A stretch of 20,663 nucleotides of DNA from assembly GCA_023144715.1 (NCBI GenBank), contig JAGLFC010000052.1:1-20663 (forward strand), written 5' to 3'. This stretch comes from Gammaproteobacteria bacterium (GTDB lineage Bacteria; Pseudomonadota; Gammaproteobacteria; GRL18). The notes beneath the pieces were generated by a model. The model did no database searches. It was not told the DNA's origin and worked only from the letters and a program-made list of their open reading frames with translations. The position numbers were made by a program, and so were the translations under genes. Below, piece by piece: positions 1-8,393 of the stretch. The first letter of the stretch is position 1. The number at the start of each line of letters is the position of its first letter.

Positions 1-35
1 TAAAAGGTGCGTAAGGTCAGTTAAGAATTTATTTG

Positions 36-44
36 TGCTAGAAT
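36..44 (+). promoter_or_regulatory. extended -10 promoter for rpoE
   Basis: The bases TGC followed by TAGAAT fit the extended -10 pattern TGnTATAAT with one mismatch in the hexamer. No good -35 hexamer lies 17 bases upstream, as is common for extended -10 promoters. The predicted start, near base 51, leaves a leader of about 27 bases before the rpoE ATG. No sigma-E-type autoregulated promoter (GGAACTT / TCTGA) was seen in the 77 bases available, though one could lie outside the window. Confidence 0.45.
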
Positions 45-77
45 AATCGGTTAACACATTATAAATGAGATAATAGA

Positions 78-668
78 ATGCAAATAGGCGATACTGAATC
101 GCAAAATAAAATTGATCTGGAGATTGTCAAGAGGATACAACGAGGCGATAAAAAAGCATTTGATTTATTAGTAATCAAATATCAAAATAAATTGGCTCAA
201 CTTGTTTTACCTTATGTGCATGACAGAGATGAAGCGTTAGATGTGGTTCAGGAATCATTCATTAAAGCGTATAAAGCATTGCCTACATTTAGAGCAGATA
301 GTGCATTTTATACTTGGTTATATCGCATTGCGATTAATACCGCTAAAAATTGTTTGAGTGCACAGAGTAGACGACCACCACGTTCTGATATTGATGCTGA
401 TGAAGCTGAATATTATGAATTTGGGCAAAAAATGCATGATCATCTCACACCAGAAAGTCAATTGGCTCAAGAACAAATTAAAGAGGCCATTGATCGTGTG
501 ATCGCCTCATTACGAGATGATTTAAAAATGTCAATTTCATTACGTGAATTTGAAGGAATGAGCTATGATGATATTGCCACTGTAATGGATTGTCCTGTTG
601 GTACAGTACGTTCTCGTATTTTTAGGGCAAGAGAAATAATTGATACTCAAGTACGAAAACTCATTTAG
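78..668 (+). CDS. rpoE: RNA polymerase sigma-E factor (RpoE/AlgU, ECF group)
   Basis: This is an extracytoplasmic-function sigma factor that directs RNA polymerase to envelope-stress promoters. Its 196 residues match the usual RpoE length. Region 2 is clear (residues about 25-95: the DEALDVVQESFIKAYKALP stretch, then FYTWLYRIAINTAKN, the -10 recognition helix area). Region 4 covers about 130-190, with LREFEGMSYDDIATVMDCPVG and GTVRSRIFRARE forming the -35-binding helix-turn-helix. The next gene encodes its anti-sigma factor RseA, followed by RseC, the standard gammaproteobacterial arrangement that separates RpoE from other ECF factors. The ATG at 78 has only a weak GAG-containing ribosome site. 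Confidence 0.95.
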   Translation: MQIGDTESQNKIDLEIVKRIQRGDKKAFDLLVIKYQNKLAQLVLPYVHDRDEALDVVQESFIKAYKALPTFRADSAFYTWLYRIAINTAKNCLSAQSRRPPRSDIDADEAEYYEFGQKMHDHLTPESQLAQEQIKEAIDRVIASLRDDLKMSISLREFEGMSYDDIATVMDCPVGTVRSRIFRAREIIDTQVRKLI

Positions 669-699
669 TATTGGATGTAAACATACTGGTAAAATAAAT

Positions 700-1311
700 A
701 TGACTATACAGAAAACATCACAAAATAATGAACAACTGTCGGCATTTGTCGATGCTGAACAGTCAGAAACAGAAACAAGCCAAATAGTCACTCATTTGTT
801 AAATGATTCTGACTATAAGGAATGTTATGTTCGTTTACAAACGGTTAAAGAGGCATTATCTCAACAACGAATGATTGATATTGATGTGCGTTCAAACATA
901 TCACAAGAATTAGAGTCTTTACCCACTTATTTTGTAGATGAAGCGGTTTCTTTACAAATTGCCAATACTGAAAATGTCAGGCAAACACCATGGTTTAAAA
1001 CATTGCATGGGCAAAAAATAATAACAGGCATGTCTATTGCTGCCTCGGTGATGTTTGCTACATTTTTTAGCTTACAATTTATTAATTATTCACCTGATAG
1101 TCCGTATGATACTGCTTCTAATGTAGAGAGTAACCATCCAATATCACAGCCTAAACATCAAAAAAATGATGTTTTTTTTGAACCATCAGAGACTTATTCT
1201 TTTGCTGAATTACCCATGCTACCGGTATCTTATCCTGTTCAATGGCAAAAATCGGATGTAAAACTAAACATTCAGACGGTTACTCATACGCAATTATCCA
1301 ATCATGATTGA
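700..1311 (+). CDS. rseA: anti-sigma-E factor RseA (MucA-like)
   Basis: This single-pass inner-membrane protein should hold RpoE at the membrane until regulated proteolysis releases it. I chose the ATG at 700 (203 residues). An in-frame ATG at 640 would overlap rpoE by 29 bases and add 20 residues not expected before the family's start. The N-terminus carries the sigma-binding domain pattern (QLSAFVDAEQSETET, then a spaced pattern ending in LQTVKEAL). A single transmembrane segment (ITGMSIAASVMFATFFSLQF) is followed by a periplasmic tail of about 80 residues. Sequence conservation in this family is low, so the call rests on the N-terminal motif, topology and position directly after rpoE. The end overlaps rseC by 8 bases. 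Confidence 0.85.
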   Translation: MTIQKTSQNNEQLSAFVDAEQSETETSQIVTHLLNDSDYKECYVRLQTVKEALSQQRMIDIDVRSNISQELESLPTYFVDEAVSLQIANTENVRQTPWFKTLHGQKIITGMSIAASVMFATFFSLQFINYSPDSPYDTASNVESNHPISQPKHQKNDVFFEPSETYSFAELPMLPVSYPVQWQKSDVKLNIQTVTHTQLSNHD

Positions 1312-1792
1312 AGAACACGCTACTGTTATTAATAATGAGGGAAACTATGTATGGGTGAGTACTCAACGTCAGTCGAGTTGTGGGCATTGTGCGGTTAAAA
1401 ATAGTTGTGGTACGTCTGTTTTAGCTAAGGTATTAGGGCGTAAATCAAGTACTATTCGTTGCTTAAATACACTGGATTCTATAAAAAAAGGGGATAAAGT
1501 CATTATTGCTCTGGATGAATCCGCACTGCTTATAGGATCTTTTTTAATTTATTTTTTACCTTTATTAAGTATGATCTTCTTTGCTGGAATCGCTGTTTTT
1601 TTAGCCAAGCTTTATTACCCCTTAAATGTAGATTTTCTGGCAATCATAGCGTCTTTTATCGGTCTTTTCTGTGGTTTTTTTCTGGCTCAAAAAATATCAA
1701 AACATAATACCTCTGATATTCAATTTGAACCTAAAGTGATAAAGAAAATAACGGAATATGAGCATCCTTTACAAGCGGTATCACTGTCATAG
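1304..1792 (+). CDS. rseC: RseC/MucC family sigma-E regulator (SoxR-reducing protein domain)
   Basis: A 162-residue integral membrane protein of the RseC_MucC family, a positive modulator of sigma-E signalling whose relatives also take part in reducing SoxR. The N-terminal part carries the family's cysteine cluster (SSCGHCAVKNSCG; Cys26, Cys29 and Cys35). Two hydrophobic segments follow, at about residues 72-100 and 108-130, so the tail lies on the same side of the membrane as the Cys cluster. The ATG overlaps the end of rseA (ATGATTGA), indicating translational coupling. In many gammaproteobacteria rseB lies between rseA and rseC; it is absent here. Confidence 0.9.
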   Translation: MIEEHATVINNEGNYVWVSTQRQSSCGHCAVKNSCGTSVLAKVLGRKSSTIRCLNTLDSIKKGDKVIIALDESALLIGSFLIYFLPLLSMIFFAGIAVFLAKLYYPLNVDFLAIIASFIGLFCGFFLAQKISKHNTSDIQFEPKVIKKITEYEHPLQAVSLS

Positions 1793-1807
1793 AAAGGTTT
1801 TTTTATA

Positions 1808-2053
1808 ATGCGACACTATAAATTTTTCTATCGAAATGATTGCCACTTATGTGAAGATATGTACGCACTCATTCAGACCTACGAAACCAGTCATCCTATT
1901 AGCATTGAAAGGTTTAATATTGATCAAAATACTGTATTAAAAGAACAATATGGTTTACTTATTCCTGTCTTAATGGATCAAAATGATAATGAAATTTGTC
2001 ATTATTTTTTTGATAAAATTCGCTTTGAATTAAGTCTACACGATAAAATATAA
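1808..2053 (+). CDS. glutaredoxin-like protein (DUF836 family)
   Basis: An 81-residue thioredoxin-fold protein with an N-terminal CHLC active-site motif (Cys12 and Cys15) after a short beta strand (YKFFYRND). A cis-proline strand follows (LLIPVLMDQNDNEI). The motif CxxC at the N-terminus and the total length match the glutaredoxin-like DUF836 family, which commonly lies just upstream of lepA in gammaproteobacteria. It is presumably cytoplasmic, and its redox partner is unknown. It starts 15 bases after rseC, with an AAAGG-like ribosome site, so it is probably in the same transcript. Confidence 0.82.
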   Translation: MRHYKFFYRNDCHLCEDMYALIQTYETSHPISIERFNIDQNTVLKEQYGLLIPVLMDQNDNEICHYFFDKIRFELSLHDKI

Positions 2054-2083
2054 TTTTTGTTACTCTACTTTTAGACTATTTTT

Positions 2084-2092
2084 TGTTATGAT
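2084..2092 (+). promoter_or_regulatory. extended -10 promoter for lepA
   Basis: TGT followed by TATGAT fits the extended -10 pattern with one mismatch in the hexamer. It sits in the 85-base gap before lepA and gives a predicted start near base 2099. No convincing -35 hexamer is correctly spaced. It would let lepA-lepB and the genes downstream be transcribed independently of the sigma-E regulators. Confidence 0.42.
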
Positions 2093-2138
2093 CCACGGCT
2101 TATTTTAATAATACAAAAAAGAGTCTTTCGGAGATTGA

Positions 2139-3941
2139 GTGGCTGAATTAGAATTTATACGTAATTTTTCAATTATTGCTCATATTGATCATGGGAAATC
2201 AACATTGGCTGATCGCTTTATTCAACACTGTGGCGGTCTTTCTGATCGTGAGATGAATGCACAAGTACTTGATTCTATGGATATTGAGCGTGAACGAGGT
2301 ATCACGATTAAGGCACAAAGCGTGTCTTTAGATTATCATTCAGAAGATGGTAATACTTATCAATTAAATTTTATTGATACCCCAGGACATGTTGATTTTT
2401 CTTATGAAGTATCACGTTCATTAGCCGCTTGTGAAGGTGCATTATTAGTCGTTGATGCTTCGCAGGGAGTAGAGGCACAAAGTGTTGCCAATTGTTATAC
2501 TGCCATTGAACAAGGCTTAGAAGTCTTACCCGTATTAAATAAAATTGATTTACCTTCCTCTGATCCAGAACGAGTGATCACTGAAATTGAAGAGGTCATT
2601 GGTCTTGATGCCATTGAAGCTCCTCATTGTAGTGCAAAAACAGGTGAAGGTGTTGAACAATTATTAGAATATTTAGTAAAACATGTACCTGCTCCTCAGG
2701 GTGATAGAGACGCACCATTACAAGCCTTAATTATTGATTCTTGGTTTGATTCTTATCTTGGTGTGGTATCTCTTGTACGTGTCATGCAAGGGACATTAAA
2801 ACGTAAAGATAAAATGTTAGTCATGTCTACAGGACGCACACACATTGTGGATGGTGTGGGTATTTTTACCCCCAAAAGAGAAGCTAAAGAATTATTAGCA
2901 GCAGGTGAAGTGGGTTTTGTTATTGCAGGTATTAAAGATATTTATGGGGCACCTGTTGGCGATACTTTAACCACAGCCCATCACCCTTGTGATGAGCCTT
3001 TGGAAGGTTTTAAAGAAATACAGCCTCGTGTTTTTGCAGGACTGTTTCCTGTCAGTTCAGATGATTATGAAAACTTACGTGAAGCATTATCAAAATTAAA
3101 GCTGAATGATGCTGCTTTATTTTTTGAACCTGAAATTTCTCAGGCGTTAGGCTTTGGTTTTCGTTGTGGCTTCCTTGGTATGCTCCACATGGAAATTATT
3201 CAAGAACGTCTTGAACGTGAATATGAACTCGATTTGATTACCACCGCACCTACGGTTATTTTTCAAGTATTAACCACCAAAGGGGAATTGGTTCAAGTTG
3301 ATAATCCAGCGGCACTTCCTGAACGTTCAACGATTGAAGAAATTCGTGAACCCATTATTTCTGCTAATATTTTATTACCTCATGACTATGTGGGTAATGT
3401 GATTGGGCTGTGTATCGAAAAACGGGGTGTTCAGAAGAAAATGCAGTATGTCGGTAATCAAGTCAGTATGATCTTTGAAATGCCCATGAATGAAGTCGTT
3501 TTGGACTTTTTTGATCGATTAAAATCAGTCAGTCGTGGTTTTGCTTCTTTAGAATATCATTTTGATCGTTTTGAAGCGTCAAAATTGGTGCGTATGGATA
3601 TTTTGATTAATGGTGAACCTGTTGATGCCTTATCCATGATTATTCATGAGGATCTTGCGTTAAGCCGTGGTCGTGAACTCACAGAAAAAATGAAAGAATT
3701 GATTCAACGACAAATGTTTGATGTGGCCATTCAGGCTGCGATAGGCTCAAAAGTGATTGCTAGAACCAATGTTAAAGCATTAAGAAAAAATGTGACAGCA
3801 AAGTGTTATGGTGGTGATGTGAGCCGTAAGCGAAAGCTTTTAGAAAAACAAAAAGCAGGAAAAAAACGTATGAAGCAGGTCGGTAGTGTCGAAATACCGC
3901 AAGAAGCTTTTTTGGCAGTGCTTCATATTGGTAAAGATTAA
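2139..3941 (+). CDS. lepA: elongation factor 4 (LepA), back-translocating GTPase
   Basis: A ribosome-associated translational GTPase that acts on stalled or mistranslocated ribosomes. Its 600 residues match the usual length of about 599. The G domain shows AHIDHGKSTLADR (P loop), the RGITIKAQS switch I, DTPGHVDFSYEV (G3) and NKIDLP (G4). The C-terminus holds the LepA-specific basic region (TAKCYGGDVSRKRKLLEKQK), which separates it from EF-G. The start is GTG, with a GGAG ribosome site at 2130-2133, five bases upstream. lepB follows 37 bases later, the conserved lepA-lepB pair. Confidence 0.98.
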   Translation: MAELEFIRNFSIIAHIDHGKSTLADRFIQHCGGLSDREMNAQVLDSMDIERERGITIKAQSVSLDYHSEDGNTYQLNFIDTPGHVDFSYEVSRSLAACEGALLVVDASQGVEAQSVANCYTAIEQGLEVLPVLNKIDLPSSDPERVITEIEEVIGLDAIEAPHCSAKTGEGVEQLLEYLVKHVPAPQGDRDAPLQALIIDSWFDSYLGVVSLVRVMQGTLKRKDKMLVMSTGRTHIVDGVGIFTPKREAKELLAAGEVGFVIAGIKDIYGAPVGDTLTTAHHPCDEPLEGFKEIQPRVFAGLFPVSSDDYENLREALSKLKLNDAALFFEPEISQALGFGFRCGFLGMLHMEIIQERLEREYELDLITTAPTVIFQVLTTKGELVQVDNPAALPERSTIEEIREPIISANILLPHDYVGNVIGLCIEKRGVQKKMQYVGNQVSMIFEMPMNEVVLDFFDRLKSVSRGFASLEYHFDRFEASKLVRMDILINGEPVDALSMIIHEDLALSRGRELTEKMKELIQRQMFDVAIQAAIGSKVIARTNVKALRKNVTAKCYGGDVSRKRKLLEKQKAGKKRMKQVGSVEIPQEAFLAVLHIGKD

Positions 3942-3978
3942 ACAATCTTTAAAAATAAGTTAATAAAAGAGATAAACT

Positions 3979-4842
3979 ATGGATTTTGATATTGCGTTAG
4001 TACTGGTTGTTTTAACCTTTCTTTCTGGTATTATTATAGTATTAGATAAGTTTTTGTGGGAAAAAAAACGACAAATAAAGCAGGAAGCAAGATTAAAACG
4101 TCATAGTGGTTATATTAATGATCAAGAACGTGATGCAATACTCGCTGATCCTATGATCATTGATTATGCTAAGTCATTATTTCCTGTGTTTTTTATCGTC
4201 TTACTCTTACGTTCATTTATTTTTGAACCTTTTCGTATCCCTTCACAATCAATGATGCCTAACCTTTGGGTAGGGGATTTTATTTTGGTGAGTAAATTTA
4301 GTTATGGTGTTCGTTTACCGGTACTTAATACTGAAATTTTAGATATAGGAAAGCCTAAAAATGGTGATGTTGCAGTTTTTAGATATCCTGTTAACCCAAA
4401 AATAAATTTTATTAAGCGTGTGATTGGCATACCAGGTGATCATGTTGTTTATAAAAATAAATCGGTTTATATTAATGGTAAAATAATGCCTCAGGAGACT
4501 TTAGGAGATTACGTAGGACAAGGCTCAGGTATGAAAATGAATTCAGCAGCACTCAAAAATGAAGATTTATTGGGTGCAAAATATGAATTATTACTGGTAC
4601 CTAATAAACCCGATTTAAGTCAACGTTATTATTCTACTTTTTATAAAAATGGACACATTGATTTAGTGGTGCCAGAAGGACAATATTTTGTAATGGGCGA
4701 TAATCGTGACGAAAGTCATGACAGTCGTTTTTGGGGCTTAGTCCCAAAAGATAATTTAGTGGGAAAAGCCTTTCTAATATGGTTTAATTGGGATGTGGGT
4801 CATGGTTTTTTCTGGAAACGCATTGGCGATTCAATTGATTAA
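3979..4842 (+). CDS. lepB: signal peptidase I
   Basis: The membrane-bound serine/lysine protease that removes signal peptides from exported preproteins in the periplasm. Of 287 residues, two N-terminal transmembrane segments are visible (about 4-22 and 66-82). The catalytic serine is Ser91 in RIPSQSMMPNL and the general-base lysine is Lys146 in FIKRVIGIPGDH. The C-terminal signature GDNRDESHDSRFWGLVP is intact. It is shorter than the E. coli enzyme (324 residues) but has all conserved boxes. The product should serve the signal peptides of neighbouring genes as well as general export. Confidence 0.97.
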   Translation: MDFDIALVLVVLTFLSGIIIVLDKFLWEKKRQIKQEARLKRHSGYINDQERDAILADPMIIDYAKSLFPVFFIVLLLRSFIFEPFRIPSQSMMPNLWVGDFILVSKFSYGVRLPVLNTEILDIGKPKNGDVAVFRYPVNPKINFIKRVIGIPGDHVVYKNKSVYINGKIMPQETLGDYVGQGSGMKMNSAALKNEDLLGAKYELLLVPNKPDLSQRYYSTFYKNGHIDLVVPEGQYFVMGDNRDESHDSRFWGLVPKDNLVGKAFLIWFNWDVGHGFFWKRIGDSID

Positions 4843-4907
4843 ACGTGCAAACAGGTTATACTCTTTCACAACGATTACCGAAATCAAATAATTATTAAGG
4901 AGCTAAA

Positions 4908-5294
4908 ATGTTAAAACAAAGCATAAACTATAAACAACAAAAAGGTTTTACCATGATAGGCTGGGCATTTGTACTGGCTATTTTTCTATTTTTTGCCTAT
5001 CTTGCCCTACTGATTGCCCCTGTTATAATGGCTAATCATACCACTACTACAATTTTAGAATCACTTAAAAATGAACCTGGTATCACCAAAAAGTCAAAAA
5101 GAGATATTTTACGCTTACTTGACAGTCGATTATTAGTCAATCAGGTGACGAATATTAGTAAAGATGATTTTGATATTGTTAAAGAGGGCAGTACCTTAGA
5201 TATTTCGTTAGAATATGATGATAAAGTGCATTTTGCAGGTGATATTTATATCGTTTTTGAACGTAATAAATTTGTAGAAATTATTGGTAATTGA
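4908..5294 (+). CDS. DUF4845 pilin-like membrane protein
   Basis: A 128-residue protein with a type IV pilin-like N-terminus: a short basic stretch, QQKGFTMIGW, then a hydrophobic helix (about residues 17-41) and a small soluble domain. This is the DUF4845 family commonly encoded between lepB and rnc in gammaproteobacteria. Its function is unknown. The G-F-T-M motif resembles a prepilin peptidase site, but the conserved glutamate at +5 is missing (a glycine or tryptophan is there), so processing is doubtful. Translation starts at ATG 4908 with a strong AAGGAG at 4897-4902. The stop codon overlaps the rnc start. Confidence 0.85.
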   Translation: MLKQSINYKQQKGFTMIGWAFVLAIFLFFAYLALLIAPVIMANHTTTTILESLKNEPGITKKSKRDILRLLDSRLLVNQVTNISKDDFDIVKEGSTLDISLEYDDKVHFAGDIYIVFERNKFVEIIGN

Positions 5295-5971
5295 AAACGA
5301 ACCTCAAAAATCTTAGCGATAAGCTAGGATATAATTTTCGTGATATTACTTTGTTAAAGCTTGCTCTAAGCCATCGAAGTGTGGGTAAAAAAAACAATGA
5401 ACGCCTAGAATTTTTAGGAGATTCTATTGTGGGTTATGTGATTGCTGAAGAACTTTACCAACGCTTTAAAAATGATGACGAAGGTAATCTGAGTCGTTAT
5501 CGCTCACTCTTGGTTAAGGGAGATACACTGGCCAGTATTGCCCGTCAGTTTGAAATAGGCAGTTATCTTAAACTCGGTGGCGGTGAATTAAAGAGTGGTG
5601 GCTTTCGTCGAGCGTCTATTTTAGCCGATGCTATGGAAGCCATTATTGGTGCAATTACACTTGATTCTGATATTGAACAGGCAAGAATTTGTATTTTATC
5701 ATGGTATCAAAAACGCTTGGATAATATTGAAAATTTGGATTTAAAAGATCCAAAAACTCGTTTACAAGAATATCTTCAAGCACGTAAATATGATTTGCCA
5801 GAATATAAAATTATATCCGTTAATGGTAAAGAACATGCCCAAATTTTTCAAATTGATTGTTATGTTAAAGCCTTCAAGCTTACCATTACTTCAGAAGGAA
5901 AAAGTCGTCGTGCTGCCGAACAAAAAAGTGCTGAACTCATGCTAGAAAAAATGACTCTTGGTTCTAAATGA
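5291..5971 (+). CDS. rnc: ribonuclease III
   Basis: Endoribonuclease for double-stranded RNA, acting in rRNA processing and mRNA turnover in the cytoplasm. Of 226 residues, the catalytic domain carries the signature ERLEFLGDSIVGYV with Glu40 and Asp44, and the second metal site ASILADAMEAIIG with Asp113 and Glu116. The positions match the E. coli enzyme closely. A C-terminal double-stranded-RNA-binding domain covers about 150-222 (DPKTRLQEYLQ to AAEQKSAELML). The start is TTG at 5291, overlapping the stop of the preceding gene as TTGA, so it probably depends on translational coupling. It overlaps era by four bases. Confidence 0.97.
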   Translation: MKTNLKNLSDKLGYNFRDITLLKLALSHRSVGKKNNERLEFLGDSIVGYVIAEELYQRFKNDDEGNLSRYRSLLVKGDTLASIARQFEIGSYLKLGGGELKSGGFRRASILADAMEAIIGAITLDSDIEQARICILSWYQKRLDNIENLDLKDPKTRLQEYLQARKYDLPEYKIISVNGKEHAQIFQIDCYVKAFKLTITSEGKSRRAAEQKSAELMLEKMTLGSK

Positions 5972-6885
5972 TGATGATTAATGAACACTATCGCAGTGGC
6001 TATGTTGCCATTATTGGCAGACCTAACGTGGGTAAATCTACCTTATTAAATTATATATTAGGTTTTCATCTCAGTATTACCTCAAAAAAACCACAAACAA
6101 CACGGCATCGTTTATTAGGTATTAAAACCACAAAAACCGCTCAAGCAGTCTATATTGATACGCCTGGTTTACATCAAAAATATCAGGGTGCTATGCACCG
6201 TTATATGAATAAAGAGGCAATAACGACCTTACAAGATGTTGATGTGATTGTTTTTGTGGTGGATGGACTGAAATTAACGTCAGAAGATGATTATGTGATT
6301 GAATTATTAGCACGCTGTGAACAGCCTGTCATATTAGCGGTCAATAAAATTGATAAAATTAAAAATAAAAAATTATTATTACCCTTTATTGAAACATTAA
6401 AAAATCGTCTTAATTTTTCAGATATTTTACCTATTTCAGCGAATAAAGGCAGTAATGTCACTGAATTAGAACAAAAAATTGAATCTTATCTACATCTTTC
6501 ATCGCCTTATTTTCCAGAAGAACAATTTACCGATAAAAGTGATCGTTTTCTTGCCTCGGAGTTGATTCGTGAAAAGCTCATGCGTCTATTAGGGCAAGAA
6601 TTGCCTTACGCATTGGCTGTAGAAGTAGAAGCCTTTGAAGAAGAGGATAGCATTATAAAGATAGCAGCCATTATTTGGGTAGAACGTACTAACCAAAAAA
6701 GTATTATTATTGGGCATAAAGGTCAACAACTAAAAGCCATTGGTAAGCAAGCACGTATTTCTATGGAAGGCTTATATAATAAAAAAGTATTTTTAAAATT
6801 GTGGGTAAAAGTTAAAGAGGGGTGGTCTGATGATGAACGGGCTTTAAAGAGTCTTGGTTATCAAAATGATCACGTCGAGAATTAA
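5968..6885 (+). CDS. era: GTPase Era
   Basis: An essential GTPase that binds 16S rRNA and assists 30S ribosome maturation. Of 305 residues, the G domain is clear: GRPNVGKSTLLN (G1), the TTRHRLLGI switch (G2), DTPGL (G3), NKIDK (G4), and the SANKG stretch (G5). A KH RNA-binding domain fills the C-terminus (about 210-295), with the IIIGHKGQQLKAIG loop. Three in-frame ATG codons follow each other at 5968, 5971 and 5974; the first overlaps the rnc stop as ATGA, but either of the others would serve. The end overlaps recO by about 20 bases. Confidence 0.98.
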   Translation: MMMINEHYRSGYVAIIGRPNVGKSTLLNYILGFHLSITSKKPQTTRHRLLGIKTTKTAQAVYIDTPGLHQKYQGAMHRYMNKEAITTLQDVDVIVFVVDGLKLTSEDDYVIELLARCEQPVILAVNKIDKIKNKKLLLPFIETLKNRLNFSDILPISANKGSNVTELEQKIESYLHLSSPYFPEEQFTDKSDRFLASELIREKLMRLLGQELPYALAVEVEAFEEEDSIIKIAAIIWVERTNQKSIIIGHKGQQLKAIGKQARISMEGLYNKKVFLKLWVKVKEGWSDDERALKSLGYQNDHVEN

Positions 6886-7597
6886 TTTAGAACAACAACA
6901 TTCTGTCGTGCTACATACCTATCCTTATCGAAATTCTAGTTTGATTGTTCATTTCTTTTTAAAACATCATGGTAAAATAAGTGCGATAGCAAAAGGCGTG
7001 AATCAAAAAAAATCAGGGTATCAGCAACGTGTTCTATTACAGCCGTTTCAAACCAATAGTGTTTCTTTAACAGGCAAACACGCATTATTGATTTTAAAAA
7101 GTGTAGAAGCCAGTGAACCTCATTGGTCACTATCAGGTAAAGCATTATATTGTGCTTATTATCTTAATGAACTCTTATTACGTTTATTACCGACCCATAG
7201 TGATTGTTCTGATATATTTCTCCTTTATAATAAAATCCTCACCATTCTTGCCACTGATTTAGAACATTTTGAAGCACCATTAAGATTTTTTGAGTTAAAA
7301 TTACTCGCATTTTTAGGGTATGGCTTAACGCTTGACTATGATTGTGAATCAGACTTGCCCATTCATCAAGATAAGCATTATTATTATGTGCTTAATTTAG
7401 GTGCGAGTGAAAAAAAACCTATACACCATCCATATCTTATTATAAGTGGTCAATCACTCCTAGATTTAGAACATTATCAATTCTCTAATCAGAAAAGTTT
7501 ACAACAAAGTAAGCAATTATTAAAATGGGCTTTAGCAGAACACTTAGGACATCAACCACTTAAAAGCAGAGAAATATTTAAACAACTCTTTCTTTAA
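6866..7597 (+). CDS. recO: DNA repair protein RecO
   Basis: RecO loads RecA onto SSB-coated single-stranded DNA in the RecFOR gap-repair pathway. I chose the ATG at 6866 (243 residues). An in-frame TTG at 6854 would add four residues and deepen the overlap with era. The N-terminal OB fold contains SSLIVHFFLKHHGKISAIAKG, the usual RecO opening. The rest is a helical domain with LRFFELKLLAFLGYG, a family-typical segment. The zinc-binding cysteines present in some RecO proteins are largely absent here. Position directly after era and before pdxJ is the standard gammaproteobacterial order. Confidence 0.95.
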   Translation: MITSRINLEQQHSVVLHTYPYRNSSLIVHFFLKHHGKISAIAKGVNQKKSGYQQRVLLQPFQTNSVSLTGKHALLILKSVEASEPHWSLSGKALYCAYYLNELLLRLLPTHSDCSDIFLLYNKILTILATDLEHFEAPLRFFELKLLAFLGYGLTLDYDCESDLPIHQDKHYYYVLNLGASEKKPIHHPYLIISGQSLLDLEHYQFSNQKSLQQSKQLLKWALAEHLGHQPLKSREIFKQLFL

Positions 7598-7614
7598 AAA
7601 TAAAGACTCACATT

Positions 7615-7629
7615 AGGGAGCAGCTCTCT
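7615..7629 (+). promoter_or_regulatory. hairpin enclosing the pdxJ ribosome site
   Basis: AGGGAG (7615-7620) can pair with CTCTCT (7624-7629) around a three-base loop, giving a six-pair stem with one G-U pair. The stem buries the GGGAG ribosome site and reaches the first base of the TTG start. It may lower pdxJ initiation unless ribosomes translating recO or another factor open it. This is a structure prediction by eye; a three-base loop and modest pair content make the effect uncertain. Confidence 0.35.
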
Positions 7630-8393
7630 TGAACAATACTTTAAATGATACATTACCGCATTCATCCGCGATTTTATTAGGTGTGAATATTGATCATATT
7701 GCCACATTAAGACAAGCAAGAGGCACACGTTATCCTGATCCTGTCAAAGCTGCTATGGATGTCGAGCAGGCAGGTGCGGATAGTATCACTTTACATTTAA
7801 GAGAAGATCGCCGTCATATTCAAGAAAGAGATGTCAACCTGATTAATGAAGTCTTACAAACACGAATGAATTTAGAAATGGCCGTCACGGATGCGATGTT
7901 GACTATTGCCGAACAGGTCAAGCCTTCTGATTGTTGTCTTGTCCCTGAAAAACGTGAAGAATTGACAACAGAAGGGGGCTTAGATGTTGCTTCACAAATT
8001 AATAAAATAGCCGATGCCTGTCAAAGGCTTAGTGAAGCAAATGTGCGTACTTCATTATTTATTGATGCCGATAAAAAACAAATTGAAGCGGCTGTAGAAG
8101 TCAATGCCCCTGTTATTGAAATTCATACAGGTCATTATGCTGATTATCATGGTGATGCACAACAACAAGAGTTTGAACGTATTAAAGAAGGTGTACTCTA
8201 TGCTAAATCGTTAGGATTACACGTGAATGCAGGTCATGGATTACATTATCATAATGTACAGGCGATTGCAGCGTTAATTGATATTGAAGAACTCAATATT
8301 GGTCATGCGATTATTGCTCAAGCATTATTTATTGGCTTACCTAATGCGGTTAAAGAAATGAAAACATTGATGCTGGAGGCAAAAAATGACTAA
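7629..8393 (+). CDS. pdxJ: pyridoxine 5'-phosphate synthase
   Basis: The last step of the DXP-dependent vitamin B6 pathway: it condenses 1-deoxyxylulose 5-phosphate and 3-amino-2-oxopropyl phosphate to pyridoxine 5'-phosphate. The 254-residue TIM barrel shows VNIDHIATLRQARGTRYPDP, ITLHLREDRRHIQ, and the C-terminal GHGLHYHNVQAIA and ELNIGHAII segments. The start is TTG at 7629 with a GGGAG ribosome site eight bases upstream; no in-frame ATG lies before the conserved barrel, so the N-terminus is about ten residues longer than E. coli PdxJ. It overlaps the next gene by eight bases. Confidence 0.97.
   Translation: MNNTLNDTLPHSSAILLGVNIDHIATLRQARGTRYPDPVKAAMDVEQAGADSITLHLREDRRHIQERDVNLINEVLQTRMNLEMAVTDAMLTIAEQVKPSDCCLVPEKREELTTEGGLDVASQINKIADACQRLSEANVRTSLFIDADKKQIEAAVEVNAPVIEIHTGHYADYHGDAQQQEFERIKEGVLYAKSLGLHVNAGHGLHYHNVQAIAALIDIEELNIGHAIIAQALFIGLPNAVKEMKTLMLEAKND

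Noticed and set aside
640..699. Longer rseA start at the ATG at 640
   Set aside because: It would overlap rpoE and add 20 residues unlike the family's N-terminus; the ATG at 700 fits better.
540..791. An 83-codon open frame on the minus strand across the rpoE-rseA junction
   Set aside because: It is antisense to two well-supported genes, has no ribosome site and its translation resembles no protein family.
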